Below, piece by piece: positions 12,411 through 23,150 of a DNA stretch of 64,000 nt. The stretch is from assembly GCF_029081005.1 (NCBI RefSeq), contig NZ_JAJQTQ010000003.1, forward strand, positions 62,001 to 126,000. Direction: 5' to 3'. The notes under the pieces were generated by a model. The model did not search any database and was not told where the DNA came from. It was given only the letters and a program-made list of their open reading frames with translations. Position 1 is the first letter of the stretch. Each line of letters begins with the position of its first letter. A program made the position numbers and the translations under genes. Origin of the DNA: Halomonas elongata (lineage in GTDB: Bacteria > Pseudomonadota > Gammaproteobacteria > Pseudomonadales > Halomonadaceae).

Positions 12411-13670
12411 TTACCAGCGGCGGCGCTTGAGGCGCGACAGTTCGCTATCCAGTTGCGATACTGCCTCGGCCCCGCTCTGGTTGCCGGACAGCACGTTGTG
12501 CACGGCATTGAAGAAGCCGTTGCTCACTCGGCCGTACTTGCTGCCGGTCGGTGATGACGGGCGTGCCACGGCGTTGGTGAAAGCGGGGTAGAGGGTGTCG
12601 AAGAAGGGCACTGCCTCGAGGACTTCCTCGTCCTTGTACAGGGTGGCGAGGGTCGGGTTGTAGGAGGCTTCGATGGCGCGACGCTTCTGCTCTTTCTCGG
12701 ATGTCAGGAAGGCGACCAGCTCGGCGGCCAGATCCGGGACTTCCGAGTAGCGGGAAACGGCCAGATTCCAGCCGCCCAGGGTTGCGGCGCTGCTGTCGCC
12801 TTCACCATGCGGCAGGGCCACCACGCCGACCTTGCCGCGCACCTTGCTGTCCTCGCTCTGGGCCAGGGCCCAGGCGTAGGGCCAGTTGCGCATGAAGACC
12901 GCGTTGCCGGACTGGAAGACCCCCCGGGCTTCTTCCTCGGTGTAGTTGAGCACGCCATCCGGCGAAATATCGCCGATCCAGGAGGCGGCGAGGTCCAGTG
13001 CCTTGGCGGCCTCCGGGTTGTCGATGGTGATCTCGCCCTCGGCATCGACGATGGTGCCGCCGCCGCTGCCGGCGATCCATTCCAGGGCGTTGCAGGTCAG
13101 GCCCTCGTAGGCACGCCCCTGGAAGACATAACCCCAGATATCGTCGTTGCCTGCTTCGCGCTCGCCGGCCTTGATCTCGCGAGCGATCTCGGTCATCTCC
13201 TGCCAGGTTTCCGGCGGCTCGAAGCCGTACTCGTCGAGCAGGTCCTGGCGGTAGTAGAGCACGCCGGCGTCGGTGAACCAGGGCATGGCGACCAGTCGAT
13301 CATCCACGGTGTTGTTGGCGACGATGGCCTCGAAATGGCCGTCGGCGACCTCCTCGCCGAGGGTTTCGTTCAGGTCGAGCAGGTGGTTGGCCAGCAGGCC
13401 GGGCCATACCACGTCGATCTGCATGACATCGATGTCGCCCGACTGGGCCGAGAGGATCTGCTGATAGAACGACAGTCGTTCGGTTGAGGAGTTGGGCGTG
13501 GAAACGATATCGACCGTATGACCGGTTTTCTCTTCCCAGGCCTCGACGCCCTGCTCGCAGAGCTGCAGTTCAGCCCCCACGGCGCCGCAGGAGATGGTCA
13601 GTTCGGCGGCATGGGCCTGCTGGGCGGCCAGGCCGGCCAAGGCGATGACGGGAATCCATCTGTTGTTCAT
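12411..13670 (-). CDS. aglE: Alpha-glucoside ABC transporter substrate-binding protein (AglE/ThuE type)
   Basis: 419-residue periplasmic sugar-binding protein. Signal peptide MNNRWIPVIALAGLAAQQAHA precedes the mature ELTISCGAVGAELQLCEQGV; the rest is a typical CUT1 binding fold (DVMQIDVVWPG, MPWFTDAGVLYYR, RNWPYAWA, GGWNLAVSRYS). Two N-terminal cysteines (near residues 29 and 38) could form a disulfide. AAGGAGC directly precedes the ATG at 13670. First gene of the agl operon, facing a porin across a region with two LacI-type operators. Substrate could be maltose, trehalose or sucrose; the alpha-glucosidase favours maltose-like sugars. Confidence 0.88.
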   Translation of the reverse strand: MNNRWIPVIALAGLAAQQAHAAELTISCGAVGAELQLCEQGVEAWEEKTGHTVDIVSTPNSSTERLSFYQQILSAQSGDIDVMQIDVVWPGLLANHLLDLNETLGEEVADGHFEAIVANNTVDDRLVAMPWFTDAGVLYYRQDLLDEYGFEPPETWQEMTEIAREIKAGEREAGNDDIWGYVFQGRAYEGLTCNALEWIAGSGGGTIVDAEGEITIDNPEAAKALDLAASWIGDISPDGVLNYTEEEARGVFQSGNAVFMRNWPYAWALAQSEDSKVRGKVGVVALPHGEGDSSAATLGGWNLAVSRYSEVPDLAAELVAFLTSEKEQKRRAIEASYNPTLATLYKDEEVLEAVPFFDTLYPAFTNAVARPSSPTGSKYGRVSNGFFNAVHNVLSGNQSGAEAVSQLDSELSRLKRRRW

Positions 13671-13776
13671 GGTGCTCCTTGTCGACTTGTTGTTATGCGC
13701 TGACGCTTGATTCAAGGCTGACCGCCGGTGTGACAAAAGGGAGAGCCTTGGTTCCGAGTGTTTTCTGAAAGTGTTG

Positions 13777-13792
13777 TCTTAATCGATTAAGA
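13777..13792. promoter_or_regulatory. LacI-type operator 1 (aglE side)
   Basis: TCTTAATCGATTAAGA is a perfect 16-bp palindrome centred on CG, the standard layout of LacI/GalR-family operators. It lies 107 bp upstream of aglE and is repeated exactly at 13984. Confidence 0.75.
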
Positions 13793-13983
13793 TCGACTGC
13801 AGAAAAACGTTAGACCGGGTGATGAGCACGATCAACCCAGACTTTGGGCTAACGGCGAGCGTCGGTGCGCCGGCTCAAAGCTATTTCCTATATAACTATT
13901 TGAAATTAAAAATTTTTATAGAGAAATCTGCAAGGTGGTTAGACATAGGTGGTATTTAGGAACTGGTCTCAATTGGGGTAGCG

Positions 13984-15632
<1,649 letters not shown>

Positions 15633-15668
15633 CCCCACTTCGCCTGACCGAGCACTGTTTCGATACTT

Positions 15669-15697
15669 GCCCGCGACTCTCGAGTCGCGGGCGTTTT
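15669..15697. terminator. Terminator between porin and lysO
   Basis: A 10-bp perfect stem (GCCCGCGACT / AGTCGCGGGC) with a 4-nt loop is followed by GTTTTCG on the plus strand. It lies between convergent genes and probably ends the porin transcript. Confidence 0.8.
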
Positions 15698-15736
15698 CGT
15701 CCTGGTCCCCGGTAACTGCTGCTGGGAGGGCCCGGC

Positions 15737-16663
15737 CTACAGCGTCAGCAGGAAGAGGATCAGTGGCGGCGAGAGCAGCGAGAGGATGAAGCCGCTGACC
15801 ACCGCCACCGGCACGCAGGCGACGCCGCCGTGCTGCTGGATCACCGGGAGGGTGAAGTCCATGGAGGTGGCGCCGCCATAGCCGATGGCCAGGGCGGCGT
15901 GGCGCTGGATGACCAGGGGGATCAGCACGAAGGCCACCAGCTCACGAATCAGGTCGTTGAGAAAGGCGATGCCACCGAGCAGCGGTCCCAACTGGTCGCC
16001 GATCAGGATACCGGACAGCGAGTACCAGCCGAAGCCGGCTGCCATGGCCAGCCCCTCGTTCCAGCGCAGGTCGAGCAGCGGGGCGGCCAGTAGTCCACCG
16101 ATCAGTGAACTCGCTGCCAGGACGCTGGCGATGGCCAGGCCGAAGCGGTTGAGCAGGATCTGTCTGAGCGGCATGCCGGAGTTGCGAAGCTGACAGCCGA
16201 TCAAGGCCAGCAGGGCATAGAGTACCCACTCGGAGAGCGTCTCGGCCCAGGCGAACAGAGGCTCGCCCAGCGACCCGCCCGCCAGCAGGCCGAGGATGAC
16301 GCCGGCCAGCACTACGCCGATCAACGACAGCGAGCCCGCCATGGCGGCCAGCTTGCTGGTGGGGGCGCCTGCCACTGCCCGGGAAGCGTCGACCTTGAGG
16401 CGCAGGCGGCGCGATAGCCAGGCCAGGGCCACCAGGTTGCAGGCCGAGATCACGGCGCACAGCAGCAGCGATTGACCGCCCAGTTGTGTCAGCTTGCCGC
16501 CCAGGTCGTCGAGTCCGGCCAGGCTGATGCCCATCAGCAGCAGGATCACGTAGATGGAGGCGTTCACTCCCCGGTTGATGCCGGCCATGAGCGTCGCATG
16601 GCGAATACGCACCAGATAGCCGAGCACCAGGGGGAGCAGGACGATCAAGAGGCCACTCAACAT
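15737..16663 (-). CDS. lysO: L-lysine exporter LysO (YbjE family)
   Basis: 308-residue inner-membrane exporter for lysine. About eight hydrophobic spans; it aligns along its length with E. coli LysO/YbjE: start MLSGLLIVLLPLVLGYL, LLMGISLAGLDDL, IGCQLRNSGMPLRQILLNR, AMAAGFGWYSLSGIL, FLNDLIRELVAFVLIPL and GATSMDFTLPVIQ. AAGGAA precedes the ATG at 16663. Stands alone, convergent with the porin. Confidence 0.92.
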   Translation of the reverse strand: MLSGLLIVLLPLVLGYLVRIRHATLMAGINRGVNASIYVILLLMGISLAGLDDLGGKLTQLGGQSLLLCAVISACNLVALAWLSRRLRLKVDASRAVAGAPTSKLAAMAGSLSLIGVVLAGVILGLLAGGSLGEPLFAWAETLSEWVLYALLALIGCQLRNSGMPLRQILLNRFGLAIASVLAASSLIGGLLAAPLLDLRWNEGLAMAAGFGWYSLSGILIGDQLGPLLGGIAFLNDLIRELVAFVLIPLVIQRHAALAIGYGGATSMDFTLPVIQQHGGVACVPVAVVSGFILSLLSPPLILFLLTL

Positions 16664-16785
16664 CGCGAGATTCCTTCCTTGGAGAAACGCGGCGCCGTCG
16701 AGAGGGCCTTTTGCCCCGCCCGACGGCGCGCCGAAAAACCCCTCACTCTAGGCGTTTTCTGTACAGGGAGGAAGGCCGGTGATCA

Positions 16786-16928
16786 GGAAGCACTGCAAAA
16801 ATGCCTGCGCATGTAAATCGCTTCGTTGAGCGGTGCTCGAAAGCTCGCCTAACCCCTCGTTATGTCTCGCTTTCTGTGCTCCGTGCGCCTTGCGCTTCAC
16901 TATGCTCGGCGATTTATGCAGCACTTCC
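16786..16928 (-). repeat. MITE-like interspersed repeat, copy A
   Basis: 143-bp element with imperfect terminal inverted repeats (GGAAGCACTG at one end, CAGCACTTCC at the other). Highly similar, in reverse orientation, to the copies at 22940 and 38474, sharing the internal block that reads GAGCACAGAAAGCGAGACAT on the minus strand. No coding capacity. It fills the gap between lysO and the DUF3108 gene. Flanking tetramers are not identical here (ATCA / CTCA), unlike in the other two copies. Confidence 0.8.
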
Positions 16929-16929
16929 C

Positions 16930-17586
16930 TCAGGGCGAATCGAAGCGGGTGAGTGTCAGGTGGTTGCGGCGTTCGCCGTCGCGGTAGTAGGCCATGGACA
17001 GCAGCAGTCCCGGCATCCGGGGGAGAAAGTCGAAGACCAGGCGGCGGTCCGGTTCATCCGGCTCGGTCACTTCCACGCGCAGCGCCTCGAATCGGCCCGC
17101 GGGCAGGTTCAGCGTCTCGCGGCCCACCCGCCGGTAGTCGAGGCGCTCCTCGCGTCCTCGATGGTCGAGATAGCGCAGGTGACACCCCGATGCGCAGTCC
17201 CCGTCGATGGCCTCCCGGGACAGGGCGAACAGGGCGCTCTGGCGGTCCGGCCATGTCGCCAGGTCATCGCGCTCGAGTCGATAGGATCGCTGGATGCCCA
17301 GCAGCGAGTAGCCGGAAGCATAGTAGAGCGAGTGAACCCGGCCGTCCTCGAGGCGAAAGCGGCCCATCTCATGGCCGCTGACCCCAGGCAGCCTGGCGCT
17401 CATCTCGCTCTGCCAGCCGCTGGCGGTGCGTTGCAGCCGATGCTGGATGTCGGCATCGGGCCAGCCCGCCACTTGTAGGTGGTAACGGGCGCTGAAGGGT
17501 TGTGGCGTGGTGTCGGCGACGGCGGGGCCGGCGAACGACAGGAGCAGTATCAGCAGCCACGAGCGAAGTAGCGGCAAGGCGGGCAT
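16930..17586 (-). CDS. DUF3108 domain exported protein
   Basis: 218 residues with a signal peptide (about residues 1-24, cleavage near AVA-DTT) and a beta-rich body: YHLQVAGWPDADIQHRLQR, GWQSEMSARL, LNLPAGRFEALRVEV, DRRLVFDFLPRMPGLLLSM. This pattern of repeated short strands and a central NLPAGRF...LRVEV segment is the DUF3108 family, a periplasmic family of unknown activity common in proteobacteria. Two cysteines (C-x3-C near residue 137) may form a disulfide. GAGAGGA precedes the ATG. Stop codon abuts repeat copy A, so the element may supply its 3' end. Confidence 0.8.
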   Translation of the reverse strand: MPALPLLRSWLLILLLSFAGPAVADTTPQPFSARYHLQVAGWPDADIQHRLQRTASGWQSEMSARLPGVSGHEMGRFRLEDGRVHSLYYASGYSLLGIQRSYRLERDDLATWPDRQSALFALSREAIDGDCASGCHLRYLDHRGREERLDYRRVGRETLNLPAGRFEALRVEVTEPDEPDRRLVFDFLPRMPGLLLSMAYYRDGERRNHLTLTRFDSP

Positions 17587-17750
17587 GAACGATCCTCTCG
17601 GTGTCGACGGTTCTGGGAGCGCGAAGAAGGGTGCGAGGTTCCCGAGGATGGCCGGGAAAAGCGGTCATGTGCCGGGGCGCTCGTCGCCTCGCCGGACATG
17701 ACCTATGCTGGCGACAGCAACCTTCTCCACTCGCAGACGAGGTGAATACC

Positions 17751-18308
17751 ATGGCCAGATTACTGCTCATCGCCGGCGATTTCGTCGAGGACTACGAGAT
17801 CATGGTGCCCTTCCAGGCCCTGCAGGCCATGGGTCACACGGTGGATGCCGTGTGCCCCGACAAGCGCGAGGGCGATCGGATCCGTACCGCCATCCACGAC
17901 TTCGAAGGCGATCAGACCTATACCGAGAAGCCCGGGCATGACTTCGTTCTCAATGCCACCTTCTCCGAGGTGTCGGCGGCCGATTACGATGGCCTGGTGA
18001 TTCCCGGCGGACGTGCCCCGGAGTATCTGCGTCTGGACGAACGTGTCCTCGAGACGGTGCGCCACTTCTTCGAGTACGACAAGCCCGTGGCCGCCATCTG
18101 CCATGGCGCCCAGTTGCTGGCCGCCGCCATCTCCCTGTCGGGGTTTCGGGTCTCGGCCTATCCGGCCTGTGCGCCTGAGGTCTCCCTGGCCGGGGGTGAC
18201 TATGCCGGGATCGAGGTCGATCAGGCCATCACCAGCGGCAAGCTGGTGACCGCCCCGGCCTGGCCGGCGCATCCGGCCTGGCTGGCGCGTTTCAACGAGC
18301 TGCTGTAA
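17751..18308 (+). CDS. DJ-1/PfpI family protein
   Basis: 185-residue DJ-1/PfpI superfamily protein. Conserved elements are [16 protein letters not shown] (Glu near residue 13-16), [12 protein letters not shown], and the nucleophile elbow [10 protein letters not shown] with Cys117-His118. Family members include glyoxalase III/deglycase-like and protease-like proteins; the exact reaction cannot be told from sequence. GAGGTGA precedes the ATG at 17751. Monocistronic, convergent with pncB. Confidence 0.88.
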   Translation: MARLLLIAGDFVEDYEIMVPFQALQAMGHTVDAVCPDKREGDRIRTAIHDFEGDQTYTEKPGHDFVLNATFSEVSAADYDGLVIPGGRAPEYLRLDERVLETVRHFFEYDKPVAAICHGAQLLAAAISLSGFRVSAYPACAPEVSLAGGDYAGIEVDQAITSGKLVTAPAWPAHPAWLARFNELL

Positions 18309-18379
18309 GCCTAAGCCACCGGTTATTCCGGGACATCTTGTCGGGGCGACGCAGGCTGCTCGCCACGGCGACTCCCGGG

Positions 18380-18397
18380 GCCGCCCGAAGGGGCGGC
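18380..18397. terminator. Hairpin between convergent DJ-1 and pncB genes
   Basis: GCCGCCC and GGGCGGC form a 7-bp perfect stem with a 4-nt loop between two converging genes. No T-run follows, so this is a modest terminator candidate. Confidence 0.45.
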
Positions 18398-18411
18398 TCC
18401 GCTCGTTCGGG

Positions 18412-19743
18412 TCAGCGCCAGGCGGCGAGCCCCTCGCTGAGCGTCACTGGGTAGTCGCTATCGCCGGCGTCGAGGCGGGCGAGGCTTTCCGGCAGGCGCC
18501 GGCGGACCTCTTCCACGCGCTCCCGGGCGGATGCCGCCAGTGCCATGCCGTCGGGATCGGGCTGCCCCCGGCTCACACTGCGTACCAGCAGCGGTGAGCC
18601 GTGATCGAGTGGCTCGTCGCGCCCGGCCAGGGTGTCGCCGGCGAGGCGTCCGGCGCCGTCGAGGTGGCGATAGACCTGCTTGCGCCCCGGTAGATTGACC
18701 TTGCCCGGGGCGTGCTTGACCCGGGGCTCGCCGGCGTATTCCACCAGCTTGTAGGAGAGGTCGATGACCGGGGCGTCGGCCGAGGCGCCCAACTGGGTGC
18801 CGACGCCGAAGGCATCGATCGGCACATCGGCGCGGATCAGGGCATCGATGGCATATTCGTCCAGGCCGCTGCTGGCGACGATCTTCACGTCGCCGAGGCC
18901 GGCGTCGTCGAGGAGCCGGCGTGCGTGGCGCGCCAGTTCCTCGAGGTGGCCCGAGTCGAGCCGGATGGCGCCGATGCGCAGGTCGGGCTCGTCACGCAGC
19001 AGGCCGATGACCTCGCGTATGCCCGCCAGGGTGTCATGGGTATCCACCAGCAGGGTGGTGTCCGGCATGTGGTGGGCGAAGGCACGGAAGGCCTCGCGTT
19101 CGCTGTCGTGGGCGAGAATGTAACTATGCGCCATGGTGCCGTTGAGCGGCAGGTCGTGGCGCAGGCCGCCGAGAACGTTGCTGGTACCGGCCAGTCCGGC
19201 AGTGCGATAGGCGCGTACGCCACGCACGGCAGCGTCCACGCCGTGCATGCGGCGCAAGCCGAAGTCGACCACCGGTCGTCCCCGGGCGGCCATGACCAGC
19301 CGTACCGCCTTGGAGGCCAGCACCGTCTCCAGCTGCACCAGGTTCATGATCAGGCTCTCGAGCAACTGGGCCTGAGCGATGGGCGCATCGACCTCCAGGA
19401 GGGGCTCGTCGGCGAAGACCGGCGTGCCCTCCGGCAGGGTCCAGATGTCGCCCTCGAAGCGCCAGTTCGCCAGCCAGTCGAGGAAGGCGTCGTCGAAGCG
19501 CCCGGTCTCGGCCAGCCGGGCGATGGCACGCTCGCCGAAGCGTAGTCGGCTGACCCGCTCGGCGGCATGCTGCTGGCCGCAGGCGAGCATGAAGCGGCGC
19601 TCGTCCGGCAGGCGGCGGAAGAACAGGCTGAAGGTCGCCGAATCCCCCATGCCTTCGCGCCAGTAGGCCTGGGTCATGGTCAACTGGTAGAGATCGGTGA
19701 GCAGCGCCAGCTCGTCGTCTTCCACCGTCAGCGGAGCGGTCAT
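18412..19743 (-). CDS. pncB: Nicotinate phosphoribosyltransferase
   Basis: 443-residue enzyme joining nicotinate to PRPP in NAD salvage. Conserved segments: LLTDLYQLTMTQAYW at the N-terminus, RGRPVVDFGLRRMHG, NGTMAHSYILAH containing the catalytic His, DTHDTL, RLDSGHL and IVASSGLDEYAI of the phosphate-binding barrel, then GVGTQLGAS. I place the start at 19743, giving an ATGA overlap with pncA; an ATG three codons further upstream is possible. Cotranscribed with pncA, which produces its substrate. Confidence 0.92.
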   Translation of the reverse strand: MTAPLTVEDDELALLTDLYQLTMTQAYWREGMGDSATFSLFFRRLPDERRFMLACGQQHAAERVSRLRFGERAIARLAETGRFDDAFLDWLANWRFEGDIWTLPEGTPVFADEPLLEVDAPIAQAQLLESLIMNLVQLETVLASKAVRLVMAARGRPVVDFGLRRMHGVDAAVRGVRAYRTAGLAGTSNVLGGLRHDLPLNGTMAHSYILAHDSEREAFRAFAHHMPDTTLLVDTHDTLAGIREVIGLLRDEPDLRIGAIRLDSGHLEELARHARRLLDDAGLGDVKIVASSGLDEYAIDALIRADVPIDAFGVGTQLGASADAPVIDLSYKLVEYAGEPRVKHAPGKVNLPGRKQVYRHLDGAGRLAGDTLAGRDEPLDHGSPLLVRSVSRGQPDPDGMALAASARERVEEVRRRLPESLARLDAGDSDYPVTLSEGLAAWR

Positions 19744-20339
19744 CGGCATAGTTCGGCACCGGCGTCGGTGAGCGTGTCGCGGCAGGCCTCGATGGCTTCC
19801 GGATCCACGGCCGCACTCAAGCCATCGAGCAGGCGGGTGGTGAATCCCTCGCGCAGCGCGTCGAGTGTCGTGGCCTTGACGCAGACATCCAGCGCCAGGC
19901 CGCAGACCGTGACACGCTCGATCCCGCGTTCGCGGAGATAGTCACCGAGGCCGGTATCGTCGAAGGCCGAGTAGGCGTCGCGATCGAAGGCGGTGGCCTT
20001 GCTGACGCGAATGGTCGTGTCGGGCAGTGCCAGATCGGCGTGGAAGGCGGCCCCCGGGGTGTCCTGCACGCAGTGCACCGGCCAGGGGCCGCCCCGATGG
20101 GCGAAGCTGACATGGTCCACGGGGTGCCAGTCCCGGGAGGCGACAATCAAGGCGCCGGCCCGCCTGGCCTCGGCCATCTCGGCGTTGATGCCCGGCACCA
20201 GGGCGTCGCCACCGGCCACGGCCAGGGCGCCGCCCGGGCAGAAGTCGTTCTGCATGTCGACTACCAGCAGTGCATCGCGGCGGTCATAGTGCTGGGGAGG
20301 CCGGGACCGAGTGGCCTGAGACTGTGTGATCCGAGACAT
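19740..20339 (-). CDS. pncA: Nicotinamidase
   Basis: 199-residue isochorismatase-fold hydrolase converting nicotinamide to nicotinate, the substrate of PncB next door. The catalytic triad is visible: Asp28 in VVDMQNDF, Lys114 in RVSKA, Cys153 in ALDVCVKAT. The metal-binding motif region SRDWHPVDHVSF (Asp and two His) is intact. Length is usual for the family (about 200). Four-base overlap with pncB indicates a two-gene NAD-salvage operon. Confidence 0.94.
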   Translation of the reverse strand: MSRITQSQATRSRPPQHYDRRDALLVVDMQNDFCPGGALAVAGGDALVPGINAEMAEARRAGALIVASRDWHPVDHVSFAHRGGPWPVHCVQDTPGAAFHADLALPDTTIRVSKATAFDRDAYSAFDDTGLGDYLRERGIERVTVCGLALDVCVKATTLDALREGFTTRLLDGLSAAVDPEAIEACRDTLTDAGAELCR

Positions 20340-20447
20340 CGCGCACCTCCTTCACGGGAGTCGGTGGGTGTCACTTGTCCAGGGGCGGGATTGCCCCTGC
20401 TATTCATCAGCGTATCGCTTGCAGGGGCGTTCGTGTAGGCCATGGCG

Positions 20448-21374
20448 TCAGTAGCCGGCATCCGGATCGATGGTCGGCTGGGGCGTGCCGGCCTCGAAGG
20501 CGCGCAAGGCGTCGGCGACCTGATCGACGGCGTCGCCCAGCGGCGTGGGGCCGGCCATGTGCGGCGTGATCAGAATGCGCGGATGCGACCACAACGGGCT
20601 GTCGGCGGGCAGGGGCTCCACCGGGAAGGCATCGAGCAGAGCGCCGCGCAGTCGTCCCGTGTCCAGGGCGTCGAGCAAGGCCGTCTCGTCGATCAGCGAG
20701 CCGCGCCCGGGGTTGATCAGGCTGGCCCCTTCGGGCATCAGTCCCAGGGTCCGCGTATCGATGAGGCGTCGGGTGGCGGGGGTATCCGGCAGCAGCAGCA
20801 CCAGGCTGCGGACCTGGCCGAGCAGGGTGTCGAGGCCTGCGTCGCCATGGTGACAGGTCACATCGTCGAGCTGCCTGGGGGAACGGCTCCAGCCATGCAC
20901 CGGGAAGCCATCGGCGGCCAGCGAGGTGGCGACCTTGGCGCCGATGGCACCGAGCCCGAGCACGCCGACCGGCCAGTCCGCCTTGTCCGTCATGGGGTGC
21001 TCGCGCCACTGGTTAGCGGCTTGCTGTCGGGCGTAGTGGTCGAAATCGCGCTGGAAGTGAAGCACCCCGTAGCGGACATAATCGGCGATCGGGCCGGCCA
21101 TGCCGGCGTCGCGCAGCTTGACGATGGGCACGTCGCGAGGCAGGGCGGGGTTGTTCAGCAGGGCGTCGACACCGGCGCCCAGGTTGACGATGCCCTTGAG
21201 CCGGCTGAGTTCGGCGAACAGCTCCGCCGGGGGCTTCCAGGCGGCCAGGTAGTCGACATCGCGGCGTTGCTTGGCACTCGCCTCGCGGGTCAGGATCTCG
21301 GCATCCGGCAGTCGCCGGGCCAGGGCCTCGCGCCAGTCGTCGGCGCGGTCGTGGTGGACGAGTACGCGCATCAT
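20448..21374 (-). CDS. ghrA: Glyoxylate/hydroxypyruvate reductase A
   Basis: 308-residue D-2-hydroxyacid dehydrogenase that reduces glyoxylate and hydroxypyruvate with NADPH. Rossmann motif GVLGLGAIGAKVA, catalytic region LVLLLPDTPATRRLI, NPGRGSLIDETAL and the His in HPRILITPHMAGPT are typical of GhrA. AGGAG lies 8 nt before the ATG at 21374 (a second ATG follows directly). It starts 16 bp after the MocR-type regulator on the same strand, so the two may be cotranscribed; whether it serves ectoine metabolism is unknown. Confidence 0.88.
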   Translation of the reverse strand: MMRVLVHHDRADDWREALARRLPDAEILTREASAKQRRDVDYLAAWKPPAELFAELSRLKGIVNLGAGVDALLNNPALPRDVPIVKLRDAGMAGPIADYVRYGVLHFQRDFDHYARQQAANQWREHPMTDKADWPVGVLGLGAIGAKVATSLAADGFPVHGWSRSPRQLDDVTCHHGDAGLDTLLGQVRSLVLLLPDTPATRRLIDTRTLGLMPEGASLINPGRGSLIDETALLDALDTGRLRGALLDAFPVEPLPADSPLWSHPRILITPHMAGPTPLGDAVDQVADALRAFEAGTPQPTIDPDAGY

Positions 21375-21390
21375 GTCCTGCTCCTGCTTG

Positions 21391-22797
21391 CTAGTAGACG
21401 AATTGCATCATGGGCGGTGGCGCCTCGCCGAGCAAGTTGGCGAGGCGTTGCAGGCCTTCCTCGAAACGCTCGATATCCGGCTCGGCGCCGACGCTCAGGC
21501 GAACCCGTCGAGGCGCTGCCGTCTGTTCCACCATGAAGGGAACGGCGGTGGTGATGGCGACGCCCTCCTGTTCGGCCTGTTGCTGGAGTTCCTCGGTGCG
21601 CCAGGCGGTCGGCAGTGCCAGCCAGACATGCAGGCCGGTGGGGCGAGCGGTGCGCTCGTGTCCGCTCAACAGACGCGTGGCGAGGCGCTGGCGTTCGGCC
21701 AGCAATTCGCGCTGTTCGCTGGCCATGTTCTCCAGGGTGTCGTCGGCGATCCAGGCGTCGGCGATCTCGAAGATCAGCGGTGTGGCCATCCAGGTGGTGG
21801 CGCGCATGCGTGGCAGGGTGTGATGCAACTGGCCCCGCGGCACGCTGAGGTAGCCGGCCCGCAGCCCCGGCACCGTGGCCTTGGTCAGACTGGTGATATG
21901 GAAGCCGAGGTGCGGTACGCGTGCGGTGAGAGGCGTCAGGCCGGGGGGCTCGAGCAGGGCGTGGACATCGTCCTCGATCAGCCAGACACCATGACGTTCC
22001 AGCACTTCGGCGACGGCGTCTCTCCGCTCCTCACTCATGGTGGCACCGGTGGGATTGAGCTGAGTGGGGGTCAGGCAGACGGCGCGGGGCTTGAAGCGCC
22101 GACAGGCGATGTCCAGGGCCTCGGGCAACACGCCCTGGTCGTCGAGGGCCACTCCCCTCAACTGGAACCCCAGGGTGCGGGACAAGGCGATCAGACCATG
22201 ATCGGTGAGGGCCTCGGTCAGTACCAGGTCGCCGTGCTGAACGATCGTGGAAATCGCCAGCAGCAGGCCATGAGCCGCGCCGTTGCAGAGGATGCGGTCC
22301 TCCGGCTCGCCGGGCACGCCGAGGCGCCGGGACAGCCATTCGCTGGCCCTTTCCCGCTGATGGGGAAGCCCGGCGATCGGACGACTGGCGGTGACGACCT
22401 CGGGACTGGCCTGCTCGGCGAGCAGGGCCAGGGTCTCGCGAAAGCGCAGGTGATGGCCGGGGGGGCAGACCGGGTGGGCGATGGACAAGTCGATCAACGC
22501 ATCCTCGTGGCGGGGTTCGAGGTTGCGCAGGTAGGCGGACTCCCGAGTGTCGTCCAGGGCGTTGATCCAGGTGCCACTGCCGGTACGGGCCTGAACCAGT
22601 CCCATCTTCTCGGCCTGCGCGTAGGCCCGGGAGACGGTCTGGACACTGACGCCCAGGGTGTCGGCCAGTTGACGGTGCGGCGGCAATCGCGTGCCGGGCG
22701 TCAGCTGGCCCTGACGTATCGCCTCGGACAACGCTCGGGCGATGGCGAGGTACTTGGGGCCCGTATCGGAGAGATAGGGCGTCAGATCAATTGTCAT
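21391..22797 (-). CDS. enuR: MocR/GabR-type PLP-dependent regulator, probable EnuR (ectoine catabolism)
   Basis: 468 residues: an N-terminal GntR winged helix (about 10-80; PPHRQLADTLGVSVQTVSRAY) joined to an aminotransferase-like domain (about 100-460) with NPTGATMS and the PLP lysine in SLTKATVPGLRAGY (Lys306). EnuR, the regulator of ectoine uptake and degradation in other bacteria, is of this type, uses a lysine at nearly the same position, and senses N-alpha-acetyl-diaminobutyrate, the DoeA product. The gene is divergent from doeA, which supports this role. The symbol is an inference from context; MocR proteins with other ligands exist. Confidence 0.72.
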   Translation of the reverse strand: MTIDLTPYLSDTGPKYLAIARALSEAIRQGQLTPGTRLPPHRQLADTLGVSVQTVSRAYAQAEKMGLVQARTGSGTWINALDDTRESAYLRNLEPRHEDALIDLSIAHPVCPPGHHLRFRETLALLAEQASPEVVTASRPIAGLPHQRERASEWLSRRLGVPGEPEDRILCNGAAHGLLLAISTIVQHGDLVLTEALTDHGLIALSRTLGFQLRGVALDDQGVLPEALDIACRRFKPRAVCLTPTQLNPTGATMSEERRDAVAEVLERHGVWLIEDDVHALLEPPGLTPLTARVPHLGFHITSLTKATVPGLRAGYLSVPRGQLHHTLPRMRATTWMATPLIFEIADAWIADDTLENMASEQRELLAERQRLATRLLSGHERTARPTGLHVWLALPTAWRTEELQQQAEQEGVAITTAVPFMVEQTAAPRRVRLSVGAEPDIERFEEGLQRLANLLGEAPPPMMQFVY

Positions 22798-23150
22798 GAT
22801 TCAATAAAGCCTTTGACCGCCCGCCAAGTGGTGGTGATAGTATCAGACTAGCGATATTGACCGGTAATTGTCATGAGACATGTTAACAAATGTCATGACA
22901 ATGGACATGGCCCCGTGACGGTCGGCAGGTTTGCGCTATGGAAGCACTGAACAAATAGACGAGCGTAGTGAAGCGCAAGGCGCTCGGAGCACAGAAAGCG
23001 AGACATAACATGTCGTTAGGCGAGCTTTCGCGCACCGCGTAACGCAGCGATTTGCACGCGCAGGCATTTGTGCAGTGTTTCCCTATGCCCCGGTGCCTCG
23101 GGCAAGAGGCAGCCGGATATTGGTGACATGATCGTTTGGCGAGCGATTTC
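22798..23150. promoter_or_regulatory. enuR-doeA divergent region carrying a MITE
   Basis: This 353-bp gap has two parts. The enuR-proximal part (22798-22935) is AT-richer and includes TGTCATGAGACATGTTAACA-like imperfect repeats around 22870-22905 (CATGAGACATG, TGTCATGACA), plausible operators. The doeA-proximal part is occupied by repeat copy B (22940-23082), leaving only 64 bp before doeA. Confidence 0.6.
22940..23082 (+). repeat. MITE-like interspersed repeat, copy B
   Basis: 143-bp element with terminal inverted repeats GGAAGCACTG and CAGTGTTTCC, flanked on both sides by CTAT (22936-22939 and 23083-23086), consistent with a 4-bp target duplication. Same orientation as copy C at 38474. No open frame of its own. 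Lies between the regulator and doeA. Confidence 0.85.

Noticed and set aside
20379..20400. CAGGGGC...GCCCCTG hairpin between pncA and ghrA as terminator
   Set aside because: Stem is present, but no T-run follows on the minus strand used by both genes, so I did not list it as a terminator.
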